From an uncultured Pelagibacteraceae bacterium (GTDB lineage Bacteria; Pseudomonadota; Alphaproteobacteria; Pelagibacterales; Pelagibacteraceae): a stretch of 64,000 bases of DNA. Numbering within the stretch: the stretch's first letter is position 1; every line of letters begins with the position of its first letter. The stretch lies in contig CACBTT010000003.1 in assembly GCA_902542235.1 (NCBI GenBank), positions 28,796 through 92,795 of the forward strand, given 5' to 3'. The translations under genes and the position numbers were made by a program. The notes beneath the pieces are model-generated. The model was not told the DNA's origin. It ran no database searches and worked only from the letters and a program-made list of their open reading frames with translations. Positions 45,175-55,035 of this stretch are shown piece after piece.

Positions 45175-46122
45175 AACTTTGTTTTTGCATCCGCCTGTTT
45201 TAAAAAACTCATCCATATTATCTATAGCTAAATTAGCCATTGCAGTTCTAGTTTCTTTTGTTGCGCTACCTAAGTGGGGAAGAATAAAAGCGCTTTTATG
45301 TTTAAGATATCCTGGATTTAAATTTGGTTCATTTTTGTAAACATCTAACCCAACTGCATAAACTTTTCTTCTTTCTAAGGCATCTATTAAAGCTTCATCT
45401 TCAATTATATCTCCTCTTGCAACGTTTGTAACAATTGCTCCTTTAGGCAAATATTCAATTGTATCTTTATTGATCATATTAACTGTTTCTTTTGAGGCTG
45501 GACAACAAACTGACAATACATCTGATACTGAAAGTAAGTCTTTTAAATTATTATGGTAAGTTGCTCCGTTTTCTTTGTCTTCACTTAACTTAGATCTATT
45601 ATGATAATGAATGATCATTCCTAAAGATTTAGCAACCTTAGCGATTTTTTGTCCAATTCTTCCCATGCCAAGTATTCCTAATCTGGCCCCTGTTAATTGC
45701 TTTCCAATTAAGTAATCTGCAGACCACTTCCATCCACCGTCTCTAGCACTTTCGATACCTTCAGCAGCTCGTCTACAAGCACCTAATATTAACAGCATTC
45801 CTATTTCAGCTGTTGCATCGGTTAAAACATCCGGAGTATTCGTAACTGCTATCGCTCTTTTCTTTGCGGCTTCTAAATCTATATTTCCAAAACCTACTGC
45901 AAAATTTGATATAATTTTAACACTATCAGGTAATTGATTAATTGTTTCTGCATCAAGCTTATCTGTTAGAGCTGATAAAATACCATCACAGCCTGCACTC
46001 ATCTCTATTAACTTCTTTTGAGAGTAGAGTTCATCATTTAAATTTAAGTTAGCATCAAATAATTCTTTAGCTTTATCCTCACAAGATCTTAAAAGCCTTC
46101 TCGTGATTAAAATTTTTTTCAT
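45169..46122 (-). CDS. D-isomer-specific 2-hydroxyacid dehydrogenase (glyoxylate/hydroxypyruvate reductase-like)
   Basis: LGILGMGRIGQKIAKVAKSLGM; VNVARGDIIEDEALIDAL; NEPNLNPGYLKHKSAFILPHLGSAT. Confidence 0.92.
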   Translation of the reverse strand: MKKILITRRLLRSCEDKAKELFDANLNLNDELYSQKKLIEMSAGCDGILSALTDKLDAETINQLPDSVKIISNFAVGFGNIDLEAAKKRAIAVTNTPDVLTDATAEIGMLLILGACRRAAEGIESARDGGWKWSADYLIGKQLTGARLGILGMGRIGQKIAKVAKSLGMIIHYHNRSKLSEDKENGATYHNNLKDLLSVSDVLSVCCPASKETVNMINKDTIEYLPKGAIVTNVARGDIIEDEALIDALERRKVYAVGLDVYKNEPNLNPGYLKHKSAFILPHLGSATKETRTAMANLAIDNMDEFFKTGGCKNKVN

Positions 46123-46134
46123 TTTATTTTTAGA

Positions 46135-47508
46135 TTAATTTAGATCAAAAACCTTACCAGGATTCATGATATTGTTTACATCGATACTTCTTTTAATAGC
46201 TTTCATCACTGGTAAATTATCTGGGTGCTCTCTTAATAAGTAATGTTTTTTTTGAAGACCAATTCCATGTTCTCCTGTAATTGTTCCCTCTAGCTCTAAA
46301 GCTTTATTAATTAGATCATCGCTGTATTGTCTAATTTTTTTTTGTTTCTCTTCATCGTCAGGATCATACAATATTATGGAGTGAAAATTTCCATCTCCAA
46401 CATGACCAACCATCGGTGCAGTTAGACCTAACTTTTTAACTTCTTTTTCTGCCCACGAAATACACTCTACTAACTTTGAAATTGGTACACAAACATCTGT
46501 AGAGTAAACTTTCATATCATGACCTAAAGCTTTTACTGAATAGTAAACGTCATGTCTTGCTTTCCACAGTATTTTTTGTTCTTCGGGAGAAGATGCCCAT
46601 TGAAAATCACTTCCGCCATTATTTTTTGATAATTCTTCAACAACTTTAATTGACTCGTTATTCGATAGCTCACTGCCATGAAATTCAAAGAATAAAGTTG
46701 GTGATGCTTTGATGTTTTCTAAGTTTGAATATTTAATGCTAATTTCCATTTGATCTTTGTTTAACATTTCAATTCTTGCAATTGGAACACCATACTGAAT
46801 AACTTCTTGCGCAGTTTTTACTGCTGAGTCTAAATCTGGAAAATAGCAAACTGCACTCATTATGCTCTCAGGTATTGGTGATAATCTTAATTGAACTTCT
46901 GTAATAATTCCTAAAGTTCCCTCAGATCCAATAAACAAATTAGTTAAGTTATATCCCGCAGAAGTTTTTTTAGTTCTTGCACCAGTTTTAATTATATCTC
47001 CATTAGGTAAAACAACTGTTAAACCAGAAATAACTGTTCTCATTGTTCCATATTTAACTGCCATAGTTCCTGAAGCTGAAGTAGATGCCATTCCACCGAG
47101 TGCAGCATCCGCACCAGGATCTATTGGAAAAAATACCCCGTCTTCTCTTAAGTATTCATTTAATTGTTTTCTTGTTACATTTGCTTGCACTCTGCAGTCA
47201 AAATCCTCGGCATTTACACTTAAAACTTTATTCATTTTTTCTAAAGAAATTGTAATACCATTTTGATTTCCAACAACATGACCTTCAAGAGATGTGCCTG
47301 TTCCAAATGGAACCACAGGAATTTTATGCTCGTTACAAATTTTTAGAATTTTTGAAACTTCTTCATTAGTTTCTGGAAATACAACTGCCTTCGATAATAT
47401 TGGATTATAGGTATCTTCTCCTCTTGCATAATTTGCACGAGTAGACTCGGATGTGGAAAATCTTCCGTTAAATATTTTTTTTAATTCTGCTTGTACAGTT
47501 TCGTTCAT
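46135..47508 (-). CDS. FAD-linked oxidase, D-lactate/glycolate dehydrogenase (GlcD/LDHD-like)
   Basis: VVPFGTGTSLEGHVVGNQNGITISLEKMNKV; SEGTLGIITEV; GEHGIGLQKKHYL; NNIMNPGKVF. Confidence 0.9.
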   Translation of the reverse strand: MNETVQAELKKIFNGRFSTSESTRANYARGEDTYNPILSKAVVFPETNEEVSKILKICNEHKIPVVPFGTGTSLEGHVVGNQNGITISLEKMNKVLSVNAEDFDCRVQANVTRKQLNEYLREDGVFFPIDPGADAALGGMASTSASGTMAVKYGTMRTVISGLTVVLPNGDIIKTGARTKKTSAGYNLTNLFIGSEGTLGIITEVQLRLSPIPESIMSAVCYFPDLDSAVKTAQEVIQYGVPIARIEMLNKDQMEISIKYSNLENIKASPTLFFEFHGSELSNNESIKVVEELSKNNGGSDFQWASSPEEQKILWKARHDVYYSVKALGHDMKVYSTDVCVPISKLVECISWAEKEVKKLGLTAPMVGHVGDGNFHSIILYDPDDEEKQKKIRQYSDDLINKALELEGTITGEHGIGLQKKHYLLREHPDNLPVMKAIKRSIDVNNIMNPGKVFDLN

Positions 47509-47545
47509 TCTTTAATAATACAAAAATATTAATTAAAAATACAGT

Positions 47546-48715
47546 TTATTTAGAAAGCATCTTGCCTATATTTTCTAAGGCTTGCATTATATTATCTCTA
47601 GATGCTGCAAAACTAAATCTAACGTAATCATTACAAGTTTTACCAAACGCAGTGCCAGGAACAATCGCAACTCCAGCTTCATGCATAGCTTTTTTGCAAA
47701 ACTCAGATCCATTCATACCAGTCCCTTTTATATTCGGGAAAGCATAGAAAGCTCCTCCCGGCAAACTACACTCAACTCCTGGTAAATCATTTAATCCTTT
47801 GTGAATTAAATTTCTTCTTAATGTAAATTTATCTAACATGTCTTTAATTGAGTCTTCAGGACCATCTAATGCAGCTATACCAGCATATTGGGCTGCTGCA
47901 TTTACACATGATACACTGTTAATCAAAAGTTTGTTTACATGTTCAACCAAATGCTCTGGCCAATAACTCCAACCAAGTCTCCATCCAGTCATAGAATATG
48001 CTTTACTCCAACCCTCAAGAACAATTAATCTGTCTCTCAAGTTAGGATAGTTAAAGAAAGTCGGCATTTCTTTATAATCAAAAATTTGTCTACTATAAAT
48101 TTCATCACTTAAAATTGTGACCTGCGGATGTTTTTCTAATTCTTTTGCTAAGTAGTCAATTGCAGGTTTTTCAACAAAGCTTCCAGTTGGGTTGTTTGGA
48201 TTTATTAGAATTAAAAGTCTAGTTTTGTCAGTTATTAAAGACAGAATTTTGTCTGGATCAAATTTTAAATCTTTATCCTCAGTTAAATCATATGGAACAG
48301 CTTTTGCTCCAGAGTAGTTAATCATTGACTCATAAATTGGAAAAGCTGGAGTAGGATGAATAATTTCAACACCTGGTTCACCATAACAAGTGATTGCATA
48401 ATACATGGTAGGTTTACCACCTGGCATTATTAAAACTCTATTTGGATCAATATCAGCTTTGTAAAGTCTCTTGACCCATCTCGCGACAGCTTCTCGACAT
48501 TCTGGAATTCCATTTGATAAAACATAACCATGATGACCATCATCTAGAGCTTTTTTTGCAGCTTCAACAACATGTTTTGGAGTTTTAAAGTCAGGTTGTC
48601 CTAGACCTAAATGAATCATAGGTTTGCCTTGTGCTTCTAATTTTTTTGCTTCTGCTAGAACAGAAAATGCACTTTCAGTTCCTAAACGATCTAATGCTTT
48701 TGCTAATTCAATCAT
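47546..48715 (-). CDS. PLP-dependent class I/II aminotransferase
   Basis: LINPNNPTGSFVEK; LSDEIYSRQIF; LEGWSKAYSMTGWRLGWSYWP. Confidence 0.92.
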   Translation of the reverse strand: MIELAKALDRLGTESAFSVLAEAKKLEAQGKPMIHLGLGQPDFKTPKHVVEAAKKALDDGHHGYVLSNGIPECREAVARWVKRLYKADIDPNRVLIMPGGKPTMYYAITCYGEPGVEIIHPTPAFPIYESMINYSGAKAVPYDLTEDKDLKFDPDKILSLITDKTRLLILINPNNPTGSFVEKPAIDYLAKELEKHPQVTILSDEIYSRQIFDYKEMPTFFNYPNLRDRLIVLEGWSKAYSMTGWRLGWSYWPEHLVEHVNKLLINSVSCVNAAAQYAGIAALDGPEDSIKDMLDKFTLRRNLIHKGLNDLPGVECSLPGGAFYAFPNIKGTGMNGSEFCKKAMHEAGVAIVPGTAFGKTCNDYVRFSFAASRDNIMQALENIGKMLSK

Positions 48716-48804
48716 AATTTTTCGTCGACAAACTAACTGAAAAGCAACTTCATGTCTATTTATTTAAAGTGAAAATAATAATAAAAATTATTTATAAAAA
48801 ATAT

Positions 48805-49956
48805 TTAATTTCGGTAAATTATCTTTGATCTATCTAACTCTTTTACACTTTTGCAGCCCATAAGGATCATATTTCTTCTAATTTCATCGTGCATATTTTG
48901 AAGCAGCCTCTCTACTCCTTGCTGACCACCTGCTCCTAAACTGAACAAAAAAGCTTTACCAAAACTACAAGCAGTAGCACCTGCAGCTAAAGCCTTGAGA
49001 ACATGAGTTCCCCGTCTAACACCTCCATCTAAAATTATCTCGAGTTTGTCACCCACAGCATCTGAAATAGCCTTTAGTTGATCAAAAGGAGTTCTAGATC
49101 CATCAAGTTGTCTTCCTCCATGATTTGATATTATTATTGCTGTACAACCAATATCAACTGCTCTCTTTGCATCCTCTACAGACATTACACCCTTCAAGGC
49201 AAAAGGTCCGTCCCACTTTTTTATACAGTATTCTGCATCTTCCCAATTCATTTGTGGATCATACTGTTCATTAACATAGTCTATTACGGATTTTGTAATG
49301 TTAGTTCCCTTGTCAGTTTTGTGTTTAATATTTGCAAGTTCAAATTTCTTATTCGTAAAATATCTGAATAACCATCCTGGTCTCATCGCGAAATTCATTA
49401 TACTTTCTAATGTGAATTTAGGAGGAGTTGTAAAACCAGTTCTATGATCTCTTTCTCTATTTCCCGCAACCAAAGTATCAACAGTTAAGCATAAACCGTC
49501 AAAGTTTGCTCTTTTACACCTATCAATTAAATCATCAGTAAATGATTTATCTTTATGGATATAAAGTTGAAATAATTTTGGTCCACTTGATATGTTAGCA
49601 ATTTCTTCAATCGAAAATGAAGCCATTGTTGACATGCTATACATTGTACCGAATTTTTCTGCAGCTCTAGCTGAAGCTTTATCTCCATCAGGATGATATA
49701 AACTTTGCATAGCAGTAGGTGATAAAAAAATTGGCATATCTATTTTTCTACCAAAAACTGTGGTTGATATATCTGGTTCTCCTACGCTTCTAAGAATATT
49801 AGGGATTAAGTCACAATCATCAAATGAATTTGTATTTCTTTTTAAAGTGGTTTCATCATCTGCACCACCATCAATGTAATGAAAAATTGGAGCTGGAAGT
49901 TTTTTTTTGGCTAGCTTTCTAAAATCTTCAAAATTATAACAATTCTTTAAGCTCAT
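48805..49956 (-). CDS. FMN-dependent alpha-hydroxyacid dehydrogenase (copy 1)
   Basis: ISNHGGRQLDGSRTPFDQL active-site His; IFHYIDGGADDE; LDGGVRRGTHVLKALAAGA. Confidence 0.92.
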   Translation of the reverse strand: MSLKNCYNFEDFRKLAKKKLPAPIFHYIDGGADDETTLKRNTNSFDDCDLIPNILRSVGEPDISTTVFGRKIDMPIFLSPTAMQSLYHPDGDKASARAAEKFGTMYSMSTMASFSIEEIANISSGPKLFQLYIHKDKSFTDDLIDRCKRANFDGLCLTVDTLVAGNRERDHRTGFTTPPKFTLESIMNFAMRPGWLFRYFTNKKFELANIKHKTDKGTNITKSVIDYVNEQYDPQMNWEDAEYCIKKWDGPFALKGVMSVEDAKRAVDIGCTAIIISNHGGRQLDGSRTPFDQLKAISDAVGDKLEIILDGGVRRGTHVLKALAAGATACSFGKAFLFSLGAGGQQGVERLLQNMHDEIRRNMILMGCKSVKELDRSKIIYRN

Positions 49957-51107
49957 GCATTTCGGAATCTTAAATTATTTCTATTAAGATCACTGATCTT
50001 TGTGCAGCCCATTAATTTCATGTCTCTTACTAATTCAGTTTTATATAAGTTGAGTGCTCTCTCAACACCTTCTTGACCTGCTGCAGCTAAAGCATAAAGA
50101 TATAATCTTCCACCAGCACATGCTTTTGCACCCATAGATAAAGCTTTTAACATATGAGTTCCTCTTTGAAATCCACCTTCACAAATAACATCTAACTTAT
50201 CACCAACTGCATCAACAATTTCAGCTAATTGATCGAAAGGTGATCTAGATCCATCAAGTTGTCTTCCTCCATGATTTGATACCATTATACCAGTACATCC
50301 GATATCAACCGCTCTTTTAGCATCTTCAACACTCATAACTCCCTTAAGCGCAAAATGGCCACCCCACTGAGAGCACAATTTTTCAGCGTCGTCCCAGTTC
50401 ATAGATTGATCCAACATAGTAGAAAAATAATTACCAATTGAAGTATTTGTGTCAGTGCCTTCTTTAACAAAATCTTGGAGATGTGGTAGTTCAAATTTTC
50501 CTTTAGTTAAATAATTTATTCCCCACATTGGTTTTGTGGCAAAACTAAACAAACTCGAAAGTGTTAATTTTGGAGGTGATGTAAATCCAGTTCTTAAATC
50601 TCTTTCACGATTTCCTCCTGTTATCGTATCAACAGTTAAAGCCATAACATCAAATTTTGCTGCTTTTGCTCGTTCTAAACAAGAGTCATTTAATCCTCTG
50701 TCTTTATGGAAATAAAACTGAAACATTTTTGGTGTGTCTATTAAAGATGAAATTTCCTCAACACTAACTGTAGCCAATGCCGAAACACCAAACATCGTGT
50801 TAAACTTCTTTGCAGCTTTTCCAACCGCTCTTTCTCCTTCGTAATGGAATAACCTTTGCAGAGCTGTTGGAGAACAATAAAAAGGCAAATCTAATTTTTT
50901 TCCAAAAATAGTTGTAGACAGATCAACATTTTCAACACCTCTTAAGACATTTGGTACTAAGTCAACGTCATTAAATGCACTACTATTTCTTGCATAAGTT
51001 ATTTCATCATCCGCAGCCCCATCAATATAATGAAATATTGGTGAAGGAAGCTTTTGTTTTGCCAATTTTCTAAAGTCATAAAAGTTATGACAATCTTTTA
51101 ATCTCAT
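49953..51107 (-). CDS. FMN-dependent alpha-hydroxyacid dehydrogenase (copy 2)
   Basis: VSNHGGRQLDGSRSPFDQL; IFHYIDGAADDE; tandem paralogue of the preceding gene. Confidence 0.92.
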   Translation of the reverse strand: MRLKDCHNFYDFRKLAKQKLPSPIFHYIDGAADDEITYARNSSAFNDVDLVPNVLRGVENVDLSTTIFGKKLDLPFYCSPTALQRLFHYEGERAVGKAAKKFNTMFGVSALATVSVEEISSLIDTPKMFQFYFHKDRGLNDSCLERAKAAKFDVMALTVDTITGGNRERDLRTGFTSPPKLTLSSLFSFATKPMWGINYLTKGKFELPHLQDFVKEGTDTNTSIGNYFSTMLDQSMNWDDAEKLCSQWGGHFALKGVMSVEDAKRAVDIGCTGIMVSNHGGRQLDGSRSPFDQLAEIVDAVGDKLDVICEGGFQRGTHMLKALSMGAKACAGGRLYLYALAAAGQEGVERALNLYKTELVRDMKLMGCTKISDLNRNNLRFRNA

Positions 51108-51115
51108 ATCTTAAG

Positions 51116-51601
51116 TTAAAATTTTTTTGTAAAATTAAACATATAACTATTTGCCCCAGGATTTTTATCTCCAAGACTCGCATTAGAAATATGATTATAA
51201 GAAATACCCAATTCAGAATTAGATGAAATATCAAATAATATCTGTATTTGTGTCTTAAATTCAATTTCGTGACCTAAATCCTTGCCATCACCTTCGTCGT
51301 AATATCCAATTGCAAAACTAGGAGAGAAAGTAGTTGAATTAGATTTTTGATTTAATTGATAACCTGTATAAATATATAATGCATCATCAGCCGTTATCAT
51401 TGCACCTGTTACAGGCTGAACATTTCCTAAGAAAATATCTTTGCTAGCATTAAAATTTATATATTCGGCACCAAATAGATTTGCTCTCTTACCATCATCG
51501 CTGAAATCGAACATGCCAGTGTAAAAACTCCATTTATTTTCTGCATTAGAAAATGTGACAGTAAGAAATGAAATTATTAAAGTTTTAATTAAAATCTTCA
51601 T
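51116..51601 (-). CDS. PagL-like lipid A deacylase / acyloxyacyl hydrolase-family outer membrane barrel
   Basis: Signal peptide; alternating beta-barrel pattern; GISYNHISNASLGDKNPGANSYMFNFTKKF resembles the PagL HxSNxx...NPG signature and ends in an aromatic residue. Confidence 0.65.
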   Translation of the reverse strand: MKILIKTLIISFLTVTFSNAENKWSFYTGMFDFSDDGKRANLFGAEYINFNASKDIFLGNVQPVTGAMITADDALYIYTGYQLNQKSNSTTFSPSFAIGYYDEGDGKDLGHEIEFKTQIQILFDISSNSELGISYNHISNASLGDKNPGANSYMFNFTKKF

Positions 51602-51615
51602 ATTAAAAATCCATG

Positions 51616-51975
51616 CTACTTTATAGATACTTTTCTAATAATTAAAAGGCCGCCAAAAGCAAACAAAATCAAAGGTATTGACCAGAGTAAAAATGTATTT
51701 CGGTTTAATTCTGGTTCATAGACAATCCATTCTCCGTATTTATTTTTTAAATAATCATATATTTCTTCATCTTCTTTACCTTCATCGATCTTATTTTTTA
51801 CAACAAGCTTCATACTAATAGCAAAATCGGACTGAGAGTCGTAAACAGATTGACCTTGACATATCAAACACCTTAAGTTTTTTGTAATTTTATCTACTTT
51901 AGTATTTATCTCATTAGCATAGGAAAAATTAAAACTAAAATATAACAGCAATATTAATTTTAAAATTTTAAACAT
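51616..51975 (-). CDS. ccmH: Cytochrome c biogenesis protein CcmH (short form)
   Basis: LRCLICQGQSVYDSQSDFAISMKLVVKNKIDEGKEDEEIYDYLKNKYGEWIVYEP. Confidence 0.95.
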   Translation of the reverse strand: MFKILKLILLLYFSFNFSYANEINTKVDKITKNLRCLICQGQSVYDSQSDFAISMKLVVKNKIDEGKEDEEIYDYLKNKYGEWIVYEPELNRNTFLLWSIPLILFAFGGLLIIRKVSIK

Positions 51976-52513
51976 TTTTTTTTAATAAATTTTTTATTTC
52001 TATTAAATTTTCGCTCGTCAATGGACCAATATACTTTTTTATTATCTCATTTGTTTTGCCGCTTATAATAAAAGTTTCAGGAACACCAATAGCTCCAAAT
52101 TCTATTGATTTTGTTCCATCATTATCGGTAATTACCTCTGAATAAGGATTTCCAAGTGAGCTTAAAAAATTTTTCGCATTTTTTGGACTATCTTTATAAT
52201 TAATTCCAATTATATTTATGTTCATATCTTTTAATTTCATTAAAAACTGATGCTCTTCTCTACATGGTGCACACCAAGATGCCCAAATATTTACTACTGA
52301 AGGACTATTTTTATCAAATAAATCTGAAATATTAATTATTTCATCAGAAAATAGTTTTTTTGCATTAAGTGAAAAATCTATTTTACTTTTTAATTTCTTG
52401 TTAGAGTAATCTTTCGATACGTTCAATCCCTTGAGCAAGATTATAAAAATTATTATTAATGTTAGTAGTAATCCTAAAAATTTAATATTTTTGCTCATTT
52501 TTTCTAATAACAC
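51968..52513 (-). CDS. ccmG: Thiol:disulfide interchange protein CcmG/DsbE
   Basis: NIWASWCAPCREEHQFL; GAIGVPETFIISG. Confidence 0.93.
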   Translation of the reverse strand: MLLEKMSKNIKFLGLLLTLIIIFIILLKGLNVSKDYSNKKLKSKIDFSLNAKKLFSDEIINISDLFDKNSPSVVNIWASWCAPCREEHQFLMKLKDMNINIIGINYKDSPKNAKNFLSSLGNPYSEVITDNDGTKSIEFGAIGVPETFIISGKTNEIIKKYIGPLTSENLIEIKNLLKKNV

Positions 52514-54362
52514 TTAATAAACCACCAAAACCAATAAATATAGTTGAGATCCATATCCAAATCATTAAGGGTTTATATTGATATCTTACGTTATAATAAC
52601 CATCGTCTTTTAGAATATTAAATACTAAAAAATTATCTGAAAATAATGTTGTCTTAATATCTGCTTCACTCGTAATAGTTAAAGGCTGCTTGTAAATCCT
52701 AACTTCTGGGTATAAAGCAAAAGAGGAATTTTTATTTGTAACTTCAAAACTAGCTTTAAGAGATTTATAATTGTCCACATCTGTAACATTGACTTCTTTT
52801 AATTTTACAACTTTGTCATTGAATATTCTTTCATCTCCTACTTTCATATTTGAATTGAATTCATTAGAAAAAAGACCATTCAATAAGATACTTGTAATTA
52901 ATAAACTAAAACCAAAATGTGAAATTTTTTGGCTAATCGAGGATCTACTAACAAAAAAATCCTTAATTGTTACTAATAAAAGATAAATGCTCAAAACTAT
53001 TAGAGGAATAGATAACAAAAATGAATTTTCTGTTTTTGTTAAAATGACAAACGAAATAAGTAGTGAAACAAAAAAAATAATTAAAATATTATAGTTAAAC
53101 TTTTTTAATTTATCTTTGATCCATTTCAAACTTGGGCCAAAGCTCATGAATATTAAAAAAGGAATTAAGAAAGGTATTAAAAGATTATGATAAAAAGGTG
53201 GACCAACAGAAATTTTTGAACCATTTAAAACTTCAAGAAAAATTGGATAAATTGTACCAACAAGAACAACAGATAAAAAAAACATCATAAACCAGTTATT
53301 CACTAATATTGCAGTCTCTTTACTTAAAATAAAATTCTCTTTGGCTGTGTTTGATATTTTATTCTGATTAAAAAAGAAAATTAATATAGACATCAATATT
53401 AGGATAAAGAGAAAACTTAATATAAATAACCCTCTTGATGGATCGTTTGCAAAAGTATGAATTGAATTTAAAATTCCAGACCTAACAAGAAAAGTACCAC
53501 TCATACTCAGTGAAAAAGTTGTAATTGACAAAATGATAGTCCACTCTTTAAACGAATTTCTTTTCTGTAATACAATTACCGTATGCAGGAGTGCTGTTAA
53601 GCAAAACCATGGCATTAATGAAACATTTTCTACAGGATCCCAAAACCAAAAACCTCCCCAGCCCAGCTCATAATATGCCCATATAGATCCTAGCAAAATA
53701 CCAATCGTTAAAAATACCCAAGATACCAAAACCCATTTTTTAATATGCCTTGCCCACTTATCTCCAATATTTCCACTAATCATTGAGGCAAGTGAAGCTG
53801 AAAAGATAATAGATGTTCCAACATAACCTAAATATAAAATTGGAGGATGAATAGCTAAAGCAGGGTCTTGTAAAATAGGGTTCAAACCTAATCCCTCGCT
53901 AGGAATTGGATATAGCATTTTGAATGGGTTGGAAGTTAATAAAATAAAAACTAGAAAACCTGAAATAATAATTTGTTGAAATAGTATCGTTAAAAGTTTG
54001 TATTTAGTATCTTGTGATCTTGAATTTAATAAAAAAATAAATAGAAAAATTGAAAGAACTAATAACCACAACAATAAACTTCCCTCGTGATTTCCCCATG
54101 TGCCTGATACTTTATAAAATAAAGGTTTTAAAGTATGAGAATTGTTGAAAACAGTTTCATTACTAAAATCTGAAATTACAAAAGCTGCAACTAGACTAAA
54201 AAAACTTACCATAATCATTATAGTTTGTATTGAAGTAATTAAAATAAAGTTTTTATCTAAATATTTATTTTCTGAATTTGCATCCAAGTATGACTTAAAA
54301 ATTAAATAAACAGATGCAATTAAAGCAATATATAAAGAATAATTTCCTAAATAATTAGACAT
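52482..54362 (-). CDS. ccmF: Heme lyase CcmF
   Basis: GTWGNHEGSLLLWLLVLS; WAYYELGWGGFWFWDPVENVSLMPWF; GTFLVRSGILNSIHTFANDPSRG. Confidence 0.97.
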   Translation of the reverse strand: MSNYLGNYSLYIALIASVYLIFKSYLDANSENKYLDKNFILITSIQTIMIMVSFFSLVAAFVISDFSNETVFNNSHTLKPLFYKVSGTWGNHEGSLLLWLLVLSIFLFIFLLNSRSQDTKYKLLTILFQQIIISGFLVFILLTSNPFKMLYPIPSEGLGLNPILQDPALAIHPPILYLGYVGTSIIFSASLASMISGNIGDKWARHIKKWVLVSWVFLTIGILLGSIWAYYELGWGGFWFWDPVENVSLMPWFCLTALLHTVIVLQKRNSFKEWTIILSITTFSLSMSGTFLVRSGILNSIHTFANDPSRGLFILSFLFILILMSILIFFFNQNKISNTAKENFILSKETAILVNNWFMMFFLSVVLVGTIYPIFLEVLNGSKISVGPPFYHNLLIPFLIPFLIFMSFGPSLKWIKDKLKKFNYNILIIFFVSLLISFVILTKTENSFLLSIPLIVLSIYLLLVTIKDFFVSRSSISQKISHFGFSLLITSILLNGLFSNEFNSNMKVGDERIFNDKVVKLKEVNVTDVDNYKSLKASFEVTNKNSSFALYPEVRIYKQPLTITSEADIKTTLFSDNFLVFNILKDDGYYNVRYQYKPLMIWIWISTIFIGFGGLLSVIRKNEQKY

Positions 54363-54367
54363 ACAAA

Positions 54368-54790
54368 TTAATTGTTTTTCATAGCTTCGCTGACTTCGGG
54401 AGGCATATAATTTTCATCATGTTTTGCTAAAATCTTGTCAGCATTTAGAAAACTTTTATCTTTTAAGAAACCTTCAGCAACTACACCCTTACCCTCTTCA
54501 AACAAATTAGGTACAGATCCATTAAAGTTGACTAATAATTCATTTTTGAAATCTGTAATTACGAAGAAAATTTCTTTATCATTTATTTTAATAGAATTTT
54601 TTTTCACCATTCCACCAACTCTAATTTTTTGAGCATTTTTGATTTTATTAAGGTTTTTAATGTCTGTTGGAGACTTAAAATATACTACGTTTTCCTCAAG
54701 AGATTTAACCACCAAAAAAATTGTAAGAACTAATGAAATTAAAATTAAAAAAATAAAAAGGGCTCTAAATTTAACTTTTTTTCCGTACAT
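54368..54790 (-). CDS. ccmE: Heme chaperone CcmE
   Basis: [39 protein letters not shown] (heme-binding His). Confidence 0.95.
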   Translation of the reverse strand: MYGKKVKFRALFIFLILISLVLTIFLVVKSLEENVVYFKSPTDIKNLNKIKNAQKIRVGGMVKKNSIKINDKEIFFVITDFKNELLVNFNGSVPNLFEEGKGVVAEGFLKDKSFLNADKILAKHDENYMPPEVSEAMKNN

Positions 54791-54801
54791 GTGAATTTTA
54801 G

Positions 54802-55035
54802 TTAAACTTTAGATGTAGAAGTGTTTGCTAATATTTCTCTGTACGTTTTTTGCTTAGCTACTGATGCAAGTTTCTTTTCATCTAGTGATTTATAATTTTC
54901 CTCAAATTTCTTTTTCTCTTTAATTAAATTTAATTTTACTACCACATACAAGAAACTAAAAGAAAGTAGAGTGAATATAAATGATGACCAAACATATACA
55001 CCGTATCCATTCATATTTAGTAATTCACTAATCAT
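54802..55035 (-). CDS. ccmD: Probable CcmD
   Basis: 77 aa, single N-terminal TM ([20 protein letters not shown]), located between ccmC and ccmE. Confidence 0.75.
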   Translation of the reverse strand: MISELLNMNGYGVYVWSSFIFTLLSFSFLYVVVKLNLIKEKKKFEENYKSLDEKKLASVAKQKTYREILANTSTSKV

